Shown: one piece after another, positions 8,435 through 16,633 of the stretch
Position numbering within the stretch: position 1 is the first letter of the stretch
Layout of the letters: the number at the start of each line of letters is the position of its first letter
Assembly (NCBI RefSeq): GCF_009467805.1
Contig: NZ_WIAY01000006.1
Span: forward strand, 124,001-188,000
Source of the DNA: Stenotrophomonas nematodicola
GTDB taxonomy: Bacteria; Pseudomonadota; Gammaproteobacteria; Xanthomonadales; Xanthomonadaceae
Length of the DNA: 64,000 nt
Direction of reading: 5' to 3'
Program-made: the position numbers and the translations under genes
The notes under the pieces: generated by a model
What the model was told of the DNA's origin: nothing
The model's input: only the letters and a program-made list of their open reading frames with translations
Databases searched by the model: none

Positions 8435-9508
8435 CTACCAAGGAATGTCGTCGTCGAGTTCGGTGGCAGCTACCGCTCCAGTCTCTTGGCCCGCCGCGGG
8501 GGACATAACTTCCAACAACCGCTCACCTTGTGCCAGGAGGTGGTCGTAAGTCATAACGGTGATCCCATGCATACGCCGGTTGAGCCCATGGAGCGCTCGT
8601 TGCTGTTCATCGCTCCAATCATGAGAGCGCCCAATGACGATCGTCGCCCGCGGGTGATAGGCCACTACTTCCTTGTGGTCGAGAAGCCCTCTAGCAGCGA
8701 ACTCGTGAAGCATGTCTAAGTATCGGTGGCATTGCCCCAATGCCTTGGACACATCGGCGGAGAAATAGAAGTTCTTGTGCGCTTTGTCGTAAAGCAGCAC
8801 GTCCATGTCCGGCCGCTTCAGTTCTACGATGTCCCTGTAGCCTGCGATGACGTTAGGCAACATTAGGTCGATGTTGTCGCCCGTCGTAATCGACCGCACC
8901 TCATCCCGGACGACGTAAGCGTTCCCGAAAGCCCAACAATGCTTCTCACACCACGCCTGGTAGACCTGCTCAGCTGATTCTCTACGTCCCAGGCTGGAGC
9001 GCAGTTCAGCGACCGCGGATCGCATTTCATTGAGGCGAATGGACCCTCGCAGCGCCACTGTCAGCTCTTGGGTCAGCTCCGTGCTGGCGAGGTGCTCGAC
9101 CAGCTCAGAGTGCGATAGGACTTTGGTCAGCGCACCAACCAGTGACTGCGGATCATGACCGGTAAGGTCGACTGCCCCGTTCGCCACCTTGATAAGAATG
9201 AACTCCCCAGCCTCAGACTGCTGGGCCAAAGGCAGATGGGTCTGAAGGTACTTAAAAAGCTGGAGAGTGGCTTCTTCGGTGAGAGTAAGCGATTTCAGCT
9301 TGTCCTCAACCAAGGGGCGTCCTTTCCCGCCCTTGAAGCCCTCCAACTTCACCGAGAACCCAGTGCGATCACTGTGCGGGATGAACCATCCGATTGCTTG
9401 AAGGAGGCTTTGACTGGTCTCGTTCAACACAACAGGCGGGACGAAGTCGACCTTACCGCTACTGGCCTGCTTCCTGACCACTTTTGATATCGAGGACGAT
9501 TTGCTCAT
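8435..9508 (-). CDS. sduA: Shedu anti-phage nuclease SduA (DUF4263)
   Basis: A 357-residue protein. The C-terminal half (about 185-340) matches the Shedu/DUF4263 PD-(D/E)xK nuclease: GDNIDLMLPN (Asp214), DIVELKRP (Glu229-x-Lys231), and SKALGQCHRYLDML with Gln259, then YHPRATIVIGRS and ITVMTYDHLL. The N-terminal 180 residues are variable and probably sense the trigger, as in other Shedu proteins. Shedu is a single-gene defence system that nicks or degrades invading DNA. It is convergent with the small lipoprotein gene. Catalytic residues all appear intact. Confidence 0.87.
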   Translation of the reverse strand: MSKSSSISKVVRKQASSGKVDFVPPVVLNETSQSLLQAIGWFIPHSDRTGFSVKLEGFKGGKGRPLVEDKLKSLTLTEEATLQLFKYLQTHLPLAQQSEAGEFILIKVANGAVDLTGHDPQSLVGALTKVLSHSELVEHLASTELTQELTVALRGSIRLNEMRSAVAELRSSLGRRESAEQVYQAWCEKHCWAFGNAYVVRDEVRSITTGDNIDLMLPNVIAGYRDIVELKRPDMDVLLYDKAHKNFYFSADVSKALGQCHRYLDMLHEFAARGLLDHKEVVAYHPRATIVIGRSHDWSDEQQRALHGLNRRMHGITVMTYDHLLAQGERLLEVMSPAAGQETGAVAATELDDDIPW

Positions 9509-9727
9509 CTCGCCAGCTTTTTCCAGTGACAGAATGGCGTGTTGAAAGAAGCCGCAACTGAAGCGGCCAGCTTGAAGTCGAGGGTATCACCCCTACCAAA
9601 GAAGAACTCAAGCCTAGATAGACACTCCGGCCCAGACGGATAAGGCATGGGCGTGCGGACCGCAGATGTGGCCCCACCTTGACGAAGCAGCAGCCTGCGC
9701 TAACTTGACTAATCCCAGGAGGGCATC

Positions 9728-9868
9728 ATGAACAGCAATGAGAAGCGACCCAAAAAACCAGAGAGACCAAACGCTGACGAGCTAAAGACAGAAACTCGAA
9801 TCGTCATTGGGATTTTCGTGGTTGGCATAGCAGCGATTTATGCACGCTTCGCCGGGTGGATAAGCTGA
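9728..9868 (+). CDS. Small single-pass membrane protein, 46 residues
   Basis: A short gene preceded by an excellent Shine-Dalgarno (AGGAGGG, five bases before ATG). The first 22 residues are highly charged (many Lys, Pro, Glu), followed by one hydrophobic span (IVIGIFVVGIAAIYA) and a short tail ending in GWIS. It converges with the membrane-protein gene at 9874, only five bases away. The strong RBS and protein-like layout argue for real expression. Function unknown. Confidence 0.6.
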   Translation: MNSNEKRPKKPERPNADELKTETRIVIGIFVVGIAAIYARFAGWIS

Positions 9869-9873
9869 CGAAG

Positions 9874-10431
9874 CTAGGAAATTCTAACAAACTGCTCAGC
9901 GCAAAGGAGTAGCGTTCCGACGATGATGCCGGCAGAGCCAATGTAGGTGCGCTTAGAAGATCTCAAAAAAGCCTGAGCAATATTCTTCGAACTGATCATC
10001 GCTCGGCCAGCGTCTTCAACCTCGGAAGTGCTCCAGCGCCGCTCGATTTCATCCTTCGCTTGGCTCAAGCTCCTCTTCACCTCAAGCTCCGAGATAACTT
10101 CTACGATAATCTCCACTACCTCTGATCTCGTTGTATAACGCGTCGGGCTTTGACTCTCATCTGAAATAACCCTTCTTGCATGCGAGATCAGCTGGCTAGG
10201 CAATATCACGCCGGATGCAATACAGGCTGTTCCGCCGATAACGCATAGATTCCCGAGCCTGACCAGCAGCCCATTTGTTGGCGGCCAAAATGTCAGGGCG
10301 ATCAAAAGCATGAAAAGCGCAAGATACACATAGGGGAGGCTGTCATAAACGCACTCACGCCATCCTCTAGCCCCCGCATTTCCCACGCCCTCAGCACTGC
10401 TTGATTGGGTGTCCGGTTCCTTCCATGCCAT
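9874..10431 (-). CDS. Unknown membrane protein
   Basis: A 185-residue protein with an N-terminal soluble 30 residues, two close hydrophobic spans (YVYLALFMLLIALTFW and LCVIGGTACIASGVIL), a charged cytosolic stretch rich in Glu/Arg (about 90-150), and a final hydrophobic span (YIGSAGIIVGTLLLCAEQFV). This is a two-plus-one transmembrane layout with a central soluble loop. I recognise no family. The A+T content is higher than that of neighbours, as expected in an acquired island. Confidence 0.6.
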   Translation of the reverse strand: MAWKEPDTQSSSAEGVGNAGARGWRECVYDSLPYVYLALFMLLIALTFWPPTNGLLVRLGNLCVIGGTACIASGVILPSQLISHARRVISDESQSPTRYTTRSEVVEIIVEVISELEVKRSLSQAKDEIERRWSTSEVEDAGRAMISSKNIAQAFLRSSKRTYIGSAGIIVGTLLLCAEQFVRIS

Positions 10432-10474
10432 AACTTTCCCTGCGGCTCCTTGAGGCTGGAGGAACTATATCCCA

Positions 10475-10750
10475 TTGGCTGGTTGCAGTAGGCTGCGCCT
10501 TGCCTATTTCGAGGATTTCAGCCCCACGCAGCAGCGTAAGATCCGCGAAGCGATCGGACGGAACGTCAGTTCGAAGCCGCCTAAACGAGCCAAGGCCGCC
10601 AGGGCTCAAAAGATAGACCTGACGCTCCGGTTCTGGCTGCCCTTCAGCGGTGAGACGTGGTCTGGCCGAGGGCGCCCGCTAAAGGCATTCCTTGCCTGGG
10701 AGGGAACCGTCGCACATACCGAGTGGAAGAAGCGACACCCCGGCGAGTGA
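10475..10750 (+). CDS. Short H-NS-like DNA-binding protein (C-terminal domain only)
   Basis: The most plausible start is a TTG with GGAGGA upstream (10458-10463). The 91-residue product has a basic first half (KPPKRAKAARAQK) and ends with GETWSGRGRPLKAF, the AT-rich minor-groove-binding loop of H-NS proteins, followed by an aromatic/basic tail (HTEWKKRHPGE). The N-terminal oligomerisation helices of H-NS are missing. Such a fragment could dock on A+T-rich DNA or interfere with full-length H-NS (one is encoded at 16634). It could also be a decayed hns gene. Start codon uncertain. Confidence 0.5.
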   Translation: MAGCSRLRLAYFEDFSPTQQRKIREAIGRNVSSKPPKRAKAARAQKIDLTLRFWLPFSGETWSGRGRPLKAFLAWEGTVAHTEWKKRHPGE

Positions 10751-11318
10751 TTTCCCCCTTGCCCGGGGTGAGCCAGGCCGTAGCTGAACTGCTTCGACCC
10801 CCCAGCTTATCGACAGCCCCGCTGTCGACACATCTTAGGCAGACCCGCGAGGCCCCGCCCCTCTTGTTATCAAGAGACTTCAGAGCCTTGGAGAGGTGAT
10901 GAGTCTGGGCGTTGAGCCACGCTGGATCTGGTGGGCAGGGGCCTGAGCTCCGCCCAAACCACAACTCTCACTCCGAATCGCCATTACCACCCAACAAATA
11001 CCCCACGAAATAACCAAACATTCATCCTAGGTACAGCTTAATTTACTAACTAAAATTGGCTGTTTTGTTAGGAAAGTCATTATTGAACAGTATAGGCGAT
11101 CTCCAAAATTTGGCCAGCCCGCAGATACTGAATCTACTTAAATATAGAGTCGCAGGCCGCTTTTACACATAAAAAAATGGAGAGCCCTTCGTCCATCGCA
11201 GCGTCGCATCCGCCAATCCTAAAGGTGTTATTCCACGTAGGGGACCACAGGCCATCACGCATTGACTTGACAAATAGCTTCCGTATCAAGCTTACATATA
11301 CCAGCGGAAGCAACGAAA
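10751..11318. other. Intergenic, with A+T-rich leader of the integrase gene
   Basis: No convincing gene is present. The stretch from about 10980 to 11175 is visibly A+T-rich compared with its surroundings. Near 11262-11272 lies TTGACTTGACA, a possible -35 region for the integrase, but no good -10 follows at the right spacing. No tRNA and no clear attachment-site repeat could be found by eye. Confidence 0.5.
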
Positions 11319-12728
11319 GTGGAAAATGCAAAGACCACACCAAGCCCATCTCAGGCCGATGCTGGCGACAGCACCGTTAAGATTGAGTTTGTAAAAGTCG
11401 GAAGGGTTAAGTTCTGCGGCGTAGAAATCAGCAACGCAAAGTCCAGAACACATTTTGAAGAACTTCTTCGCTTCGCCCTAGAGAAGACCGCGCGCCCTGG
11501 AGCCCGTAAGAACGGCACAATCTACCCGCCCTCACTGCCCCTAGCCACGCCGGCGGGCTTGTTGTCAGAAGAGATAGCGGACTACCTCCTGCACATGAAG
11601 CGGAGGAACATCCGGCCCTCCTCTATCGAAGCATCGGCTCGATCCCTCTCAAATCTTCAGAAGGTTTGTGGAGATATTCGCGTTACACATATCGAAAGGC
11701 GTCATATCTACATGCTCTGCGATCTATTGAGGTGGCAGCCACGTTCGCGCACCCATGCGGGTAGGGAGCTGAAGCTTCTATCCGCCGAAGAGCTGATAGA
11801 ACTAGGCAAGAGCATGGATGTTCCCTCCCCTGCCACTTCTAGTTTTGCGCTTCAGCGAGCACTTCTAAGCGCTTTCTTCAACGCACTGCTCAATGCAAAG
11901 GCCATCGCTGCCTCGCCGATGGATGCATTCGGCAAGGTCCGCAAAGATCTTGTCGGCGTGCAGCCGAAGCGCAATCGTTCGCTTGGTGATGTAGAGCTTC
12001 AACGCGTCTTCGAACCAGCCAGCTTTGCACCTTGGGCAAAGAAATGGCCGCACCGATGGTGGGGACCGATCCTCGGCCTCTACACTGGCGCACGCATAGG
12101 CGAGATTGCTCAGCTGAAGGTCGCGGATATTTCCTTAGAGGAAGACACGTGGTTTATCTACCTCCGCGTCACCGCCGACGATGACCTTGCGCAGGCGAAA
12201 GGCGCAAAGAGCAGACAAAGCCTGAAGGGCCCCTCAGCTATACGAAAAATTCCAATTGCACAGCCCCTGCTGGATGCTGGCTTCCTAGAATTCCTGGAGG
12301 ACATCAAGGAGGCCAAACATCCGCGCCTCTTCCCGCATCTCTCTGCGGGTATCAACCAAAAGACCGGTGAAACAAACGCGCGCTACAGCCAGGCATTGGT
12401 GCACCAGTTCGGCGCTTACATGAAAACTCTTGGCTTCTCTAAGGGCACCAGCTTTCACTCATTTCGCCACACGCTGATTAACAGCCTGATCAGCAAGGGA
12501 TACACAACGTCGCAGATTGCGTTGATCACCGGCCACTCAACGATAGGGCAAGTGAGGGAGGATGAAGCACCTGTTATCAAAGGAGCCTATGAGGGCATGC
12601 TGCCGGAACAAGCTCGCCCGCTATCCATGAGGATGCTCGAGGACTTCACGCCTCCAGTCGTTCTGCCAAAGTATGTACGAGGACAGTTCAAGGAGCGACT
12701 ACGGGACAAGAAGAGCTTCTATCCGTAG
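11319..12728 (+). CDS. Tyrosine recombinase/phage-type integrase
   Basis: The start is a GTG with GGAAG upstream; the product is 469 residues. The C-terminal catalytic domain shows TGARIGEIAQL (Arg of box I), HSFRHTLI (His-x-x-Arg), ITGHST (second His) and a downstream GAYEGM Tyr as probable nucleophile. The N-terminal half contains a SAM-like core-binding region (about 75-180). Such enzymes move genomic islands and phages, so it may have brought in part of the defence cluster. It is not next to a tRNA gene here. The element's ends are not visible. Confidence 0.88.
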   Translation: MENAKTTPSPSQADAGDSTVKIEFVKVGRVKFCGVEISNAKSRTHFEELLRFALEKTARPGARKNGTIYPPSLPLATPAGLLSEEIADYLLHMKRRNIRPSSIEASARSLSNLQKVCGDIRVTHIERRHIYMLCDLLRWQPRSRTHAGRELKLLSAEELIELGKSMDVPSPATSSFALQRALLSAFFNALLNAKAIAASPMDAFGKVRKDLVGVQPKRNRSLGDVELQRVFEPASFAPWAKKWPHRWWGPILGLYTGARIGEIAQLKVADISLEEDTWFIYLRVTADDDLAQAKGAKSRQSLKGPSAIRKIPIAQPLLDAGFLEFLEDIKEAKHPRLFPHLSAGINQKTGETNARYSQALVHQFGAYMKTLGFSKGTSFHSFRHTLINSLISKGYTTSQIALITGHSTIGQVREDEAPVIKGAYEGMLPEQARPLSMRMLEDFTPPVVLPKYVRGQFKERLRDKKSFYP

Positions 12729-12787
12729 GTGAGTCGGGAAGTTCCGATCCCTTTTCTGCCCTAGGCGACACCCGCAAATCGGTCTTG

Positions 12788-12816
12788 TTGACACCGCTTT
12801 TCACTCGGTCCACTAT
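12788..12816 (+). promoter_or_regulatory. Possible promoter of the MerR-like gene
   Basis: A perfect TTGACA (12788-12793) is followed after 17 bases by a weak CACTAT. A shift to 19 bases gives CTATTG, a spacing used by MerR-controlled promoters. ACCG(N9)CGGT lies in the spacer as a possible operator. The call is tentative because the -10 is poor. Confidence 0.35.
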
Positions 12817-12847
12817 TGGTCCTAACAACACCACTTTTGGAGTCGAG

Positions 12848-13336
12848 ATGGAGACTACCGTCACCACCGCCCGCGCCGCAGAGATAGTAGGCATCGGCTA
12901 CGAGGGCTTGCGTAGCTACCTCAAGCGGGGGCTCTTGGGCCGCAGCGGGGTTCTAATCCCGATGGTGGGCAAAGACGCTGCCGCCCCGGATCTGAGCACC
13001 GTCCGCGCATCTTGGAAGCGATTTGGTTTCACTGATCTCTGCCTGATGCGGCTGGCGAAGCAACTGATAGAAATGGGACTGACCTACGACCAGGCCAACT
13101 CGGTAGTGTCCCAAGAGGGTCTGAGGCGGCTGTTCCGGACAGGGGCACCCTCCACCGATGCGGCTTTGGTCTGTTCCCCTCCCTACCACCACTACTGGGT
13201 GTTCAAGGGGGACGAGCGAAGGCACCTCCTTGATCGGCTTTCCGAGATTGGGGACGCTGCGATTCTCATCAACCTTGGTGCCACGGCCACCCATGTTTGG
13301 CGGCAGCTCTCCGAAGATTTAGACCCCGCCCAATGA
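12848..13336 (+). CDS. MerR-like HTH regulator
   Basis: The ATG at 12848 has GGAG six bases upstream; an earlier in-frame start at 12785 would lie on top of the promoter. The 162-residue protein opens with a MerR-type winged-helix pattern: TTARAAEIVGIGYEGLRSYL, then GLLGRSG, then WKRFGFTDLCLMRLAKQLIEMGL. The C-terminal half has no recognisable ligand domain and ends in a stretch with ILINLGATATHVWRQL. It follows the integrase on the same strand and may control element genes. Family is likely, target unknown. Confidence 0.65.
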   Translation: METTVTTARAAEIVGIGYEGLRSYLKRGLLGRSGVLIPMVGKDAAAPDLSTVRASWKRFGFTDLCLMRLAKQLIEMGLTYDQANSVVSQEGLRRLFRTGAPSTDAALVCSPPYHHYWVFKGDERRHLLDRLSEIGDAAILINLGATATHVWRQLSEDLDPAQ

Positions 13337-13641
13337 GGGGATGCGCGCCGCTAGCTCACCCGCCGAGTCGTACTCCCCTCGGTCCCGCGGCCCGCTCAAT
13401 GCCGCACCGGTTTCGATCGAGCTGGCAAAGCCACTCGCCACGGCACCTCAATGCGGGCTGCAGGTTGGAGATCAGGCCCACAATGCCTCTTTGATTAGGG
13501 CTTGCCGCGACCCGCGCTTACACCGTATAACCCGATTGTCAGTCGCAGAAGCGCAGGCTTGTGCTCGGCCACCTTAGGGGCCGGGCGCCCGAGGTCCACC
13601 CAATGGGGGCGCGGGAATCCTTATCGATTCCGGAGTCCACC
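13337..13641. other. Intergenic region, no gene seen
   Basis: About 300 bases between the MerR-like and HNH genes. The end carries CGGAG as the Shine-Dalgarno of the HNH gene. No promoter consensus, repeat or RNA gene is obvious. Confidence 0.4.
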
Positions 13642-13989
13642 ATGACCAGCAAGACACTTAGAGCTCTCCGCACCCTTGCCTTCCAGGAACAGTCTGGTCG
13701 TTGCTACTACTGCGGCATGAAAATGTGGGAAGCCTCCCCGGATGAACTAGGTCTTCGCGCACGTTCGGCTGCTCCGTTCAGATGTACCGCTGAACACCTA
13801 GTTGCCAAGCAGGACGGGGGCAAAGACTCCAGGCACAACGTGGTAGCTGCTCACGCTACCTGCAATCACCGCAGGCACAAACGGGCAGCGCCCGCCCCAT
13901 CTGCAGATGAGTTCAAAGTACTGGTGCTCCGTAGGGTCGCACAGGGAAAATGGTGGCCCTCTGCAAGGATGCCTTGGCATGACATTTGA
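13642..13989 (+). CDS. HNH endonuclease
   Basis: The ATG at 13642 has CGGAG upstream and yields 115 residues. The protein has CYYCG, a zinc half-site, then the HNH core EHLVAKQDGG...NVVAAHATCNHRRHK, which supplies the second zinc half-site (C-x-H region) and catalytic His. Length is typical of stand-alone HNH nucleases found in restriction and defence loci. Its 3' end overlaps the next gene by 11 bases, so the two are probably co-translated. Target DNA is unknown. Confidence 0.82.
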   Translation: MTSKTLRALRTLAFQEQSGRCYYCGMKMWEASPDELGLRARSAAPFRCTAEHLVAKQDGGKDSRHNVVAAHATCNHRRHKRAAPAPSADEFKVLVLRRVAQGKWWPSARMPWHDI

Positions 13990-14776
13990 ACCCTCCACCC
14001 TGGATCAGATCCGATGGTCTGACCACAACTTCGTTGCCTTCGCTGGCTTAGACATGCATGCACTCACCATGTTCCGCGACGAAGTGGTGGCTCCTTCGCT
14101 GGACGCTTTAGAGCACAAGATTTCCGCACTGGAGCAAAGCGAGAACTCGGCCGAAAGAATCTTTGGAGCAGACTCATATGCAGCCCTTCATCACCGGACA
14201 GTTGAAGGCTTTCTGTTGACCACTCAATCCATGCATGAGAGAGGGATTCGTAGCCTTCTCCTTGCGATCGCCAAGCACAGGGCCTGGGACGCCCGCGCTC
14301 AACGAGGCATTCAACGCAGCGACTGGTCTGAAGATAAGGCGGCCAGCATTCCGGGACACTTCAAGAAGCTGCTCGACGCTCCGATTCAGCTCTTCGGAGA
14401 CTATCAAGACCTCAAGGTGCTCAGAGTATTGGCTAACGCTCTACGCCATGGGGATGGATCCTCCGCCGAAGAACTCCATACGTTGTGCCCATCGCTCTGG
14501 TCCCATTGGCTGGCCCCCGGCACCGTGTTGAGCATCGCCGGCATCGAGATCAGCGTCCCAGCTGGTGCGCCATCCCACCCCATCTTCGCCGCTATTACGC
14601 TCCCTCGCAGTTTGTTGGAGCAGATGCTTTTCTCTGTTGTCGCCTTCTGGGAGGACATAGAATTTGTTAGGTGCAACTCTTTCTCCCAGAGGGATGCATC
14701 GACCGAGAGCCACATTGCGGCGCTCCGAAATAAGCGTACTCACCGGCACTCGGCTCGCGTATGGAGTCCGGGATGA
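13979..14776 (+). CDS. Unknown protein with HEPN-like motif, partner of the HNH nuclease
   Basis: The ATG at 13979 overlaps the HNH gene and starts a 265-residue protein; an earlier in-frame ATG would lie deep inside that gene. The sequence is mostly alpha-helical. RVLANALRHGDGSSAEEL (about residue 168-185) resembles the R/N-x-x-H turn of HEPN-type proteins, some of which are ribonucleases. No transmembrane segment is seen. Overlap with an HNH gene suggests a two-gene module. HEPN assignment rests on this one motif and is tentative. Confidence 0.55.
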   Translation: MTFEPSTLDQIRWSDHNFVAFAGLDMHALTMFRDEVVAPSLDALEHKISALEQSENSAERIFGADSYAALHHRTVEGFLLTTQSMHERGIRSLLLAIAKHRAWDARAQRGIQRSDWSEDKAASIPGHFKKLLDAPIQLFGDYQDLKVLRVLANALRHGDGSSAEELHTLCPSLWSHWLAPGTVLSIAGIEISVPAGAPSHPIFAAITLPRSLLEQMLFSVVAFWEDIEFVRCNSFSQRDASTESHIAALRNKRTHRHSARVWSPG

Positions 14777-15079
14777 TGTCCGGGAGGCCTGATCGATGAA
14801 CATGGCAAAGCGCCCCCATGCTTAGGGCGGGCGCACTGGATAACCAAGCCCGACAGCAATCGCCAAGCAAGTAATTGGCCCTGACTAAGACGAGGCGCGA
14901 TGGGCCTGTTTGACTCAAGGACGTCGGGCCCACAGACCAAACTACCCGACATCCCGCATCCTCGCCGATGGACATTCCACCCGCCGACTGGACGCGCGAT
15001 GCACCGTCCTCCACAGGGCCTGCATGGGGCTAATTGACATGTGCACCGCTCGCGATAGATTGCGACCGGAGACTGGAAA
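14777..15079. other. Intergenic region upstream of unknown gene pair
   Basis: About 300 bases without a gene. A loose hairpin (GCGCCC ... GGGCGC, about 14812-14834) follows the HEPN-like gene and could end its transcript. The right end holds the promoter listed separately. Confidence 0.4.
15034..15061 (+). promoter_or_regulatory. Candidate sigma-70 promoter of the gene at 15080
   Basis: TTGACA (15034-15039) is a perfect -35. After 16 bases comes TAGATT (15056-15061), matching TATAAT at four of six. The start codon follows 19 bases later with GGAGAC between, so the leader would be very short. Confidence 0.4.
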
Positions 15080-15481
15080 ATGCACCAAAAAAAACACACA
15101 AAATACTTTGACTCCTGCGGGTTTCGGCTGACCTCCGGGCGTTCTGCTTACATCCTCGCAGTTTGCGCTGATCGGGAGCCCTCGGATCTGGGGCGTTCGC
15201 TGTGCGGAGAACATGACACGCTGGAGGAGGTATGGAATGCATGGCAGGTCGCCACCATACGCGCCCTGCAATACGAGGCGTGTGACCAGTGGATTGACAG
15301 ATTGATTCAGGAAGGTCGCACCGATGACCACCGACGAGTGATAGAGGCACTTAAATCCGCACCCCGCCTTCCCCGAGATCTACAGGATGAGATGGATATC
15401 ATGCTGATGAGTCTTCCACATCTCCCGACGAACTGGCACCAAACTGCCAAGCGACTGCTGACCCAACGCTCCGCGCCTTAA
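15080..15481 (+). CDS. Unknown protein, 133 residues
   Basis: Starts at ATG shortly after GGAGAC and a good -35 box. Soluble, helix-rich, with a basic start (HQKKHTKYF) and a tryptophan-containing middle (VWNAWQVATIRAL). I recognise no family. It lies 50 bases before the next gene on the same strand, and the two probably form an operon. Codon use and composition fit a real gene. Confidence 0.55.
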   Translation: MHQKKHTKYFDSCGFRLTSGRSAYILAVCADREPSDLGRSLCGEHDTLEEVWNAWQVATIRALQYEACDQWIDRLIQEGRTDDHRRVIEALKSAPRLPRDLQDEMDIMLMSLPHLPTNWHQTAKRLLTQRSAP

Positions 15482-15531
15482 TGACGTTGCAAGGCGATCT
15501 ATAAGGCGACATCATCTGGTCATGCTTCCCA

Positions 15532-16425
15532 ATGGATAGGCAGATGATTGCAAGAGGCGAGAACAACAAGAGCTACACAGAGTTGGACATCGCGAAGGCC
15601 AAGGAGCTGGCAGAAATGCGCTCGACTGTTCTTCGCAATGAGCAACAACAGATCGTTGTTCCGGTAAACCATCCAACGAGCAAGCACTTCAGGGTCATTG
15701 GAAGTGCTCCGGCAGAACGCCTACTTGGCGATGCTCATAACTCGACGCATAACAAATGCATAATCTATTTGAAGCGCATGTTGGAGAAGTCTGGCGATGC
15801 ATTTCAGATCGTCACTCTGGTTCCGACTTTCAGCGCTTACATCCACCCTAAAAGTGGACGAGTCGCGGCAAAGAAGAATGAGAAGAAGCGGTATGATTTC
15901 CAGCCAATCTTCAAGTCACGGGCCGGCAGCGACTACAAATGGTTCACGGGATCGGATGCACGGGTTCGCTATCCAGACGGCAGCTACATTGAATCAGATC
16001 TTTGCGGCAAAGCCACATCTTCATTTTGCGCCAGTCACTCTCAACCGGACATTGTTTTGGAGGTCATTCGGAAGCATCCTCCGGACTTCGCCACATTTGA
16101 GAAGCTCCTTGAACTATCAAGGAATAATACGTTCGTTCTTTTCTTCATCATTCCGGAAGACGACGTTGAGTCACAGATGAACCGTGCATGGCCGATTCCT
16201 CAACTTGACCTCCGCGTGTCCTTTTACCTCAAGGATGGGCTGTTTTATGAGTCGGGCATCCACATCCCAGAGACAGGAGCCACCCGTTTAGAGGCCTACG
16301 CACAACTGGTCACCGGGGTTCTGGACAGCACCAAGAAGGAGGTCCTCAGCATCCAGAAATACGAGGCCAGACGCAACAGCGCCCAGACCACTCTTGACTC
16401 TGCCGCAGTCCATAAGAAGACATAG
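15532..16425 (+). CDS. Unknown protein, 297 residues, possibly nuclease-fold
   Basis: A second ATG four codons downstream also has a purine-rich stretch before it, so the exact start is open. The sequence is soluble, with KKNEKKRYDFQPIF and YPDGSYIESDLC in the middle, then PDIVLEVIRKHPPDF and NNTFVLFFIIPE. The string PD...VLEV followed by a strand resembles the core of PD-(D/E)xK folds, but the usual Lys is missing. Fewer G+C-rich codons are used than in the core-like genes to the right. No family recognised; it may act with the gene at 15080. Confidence 0.55.
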   Translation: MDRQMIARGENNKSYTELDIAKAKELAEMRSTVLRNEQQQIVVPVNHPTSKHFRVIGSAPAERLLGDAHNSTHNKCIIYLKRMLEKSGDAFQIVTLVPTFSAYIHPKSGRVAAKKNEKKRYDFQPIFKSRAGSDYKWFTGSDARVRYPDGSYIESDLCGKATSSFCASHSQPDIVLEVIRKHPPDFATFEKLLELSRNNTFVLFFIIPEDDVESQMNRAWPIPQLDLRVSFYLKDGLFYESGIHIPETGATRLEAYAQLVTGVLDSTKKEVLSIQKYEARRNSAQTTLDSAAVHKKT

Positions 16426-16633
16426 CGCCTCCAAAGCACATCGTTAGTGAATCCCGGAACTACGGGCAACAGGGGTTACGAATTTACTGCCTGCGGCCTT
16501 GTCGAAGATGCTCCGTTGCACGATAAGCCTGGGCGAGCTTGACCCGCGTGCACCTACAGCCCACCACGGAGGCACTGGAGATAGTGCAGCTTCCGGACTA
16601 ATCTTGGCCCTCCCATCCCTAGCAAAACTTCTC

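Noticed and set aside
10657..10964. Small frames on both strands after the H-NS-like fragment
   Set aside because: No RBS, no conserved motif; overlapping frames look like noise.
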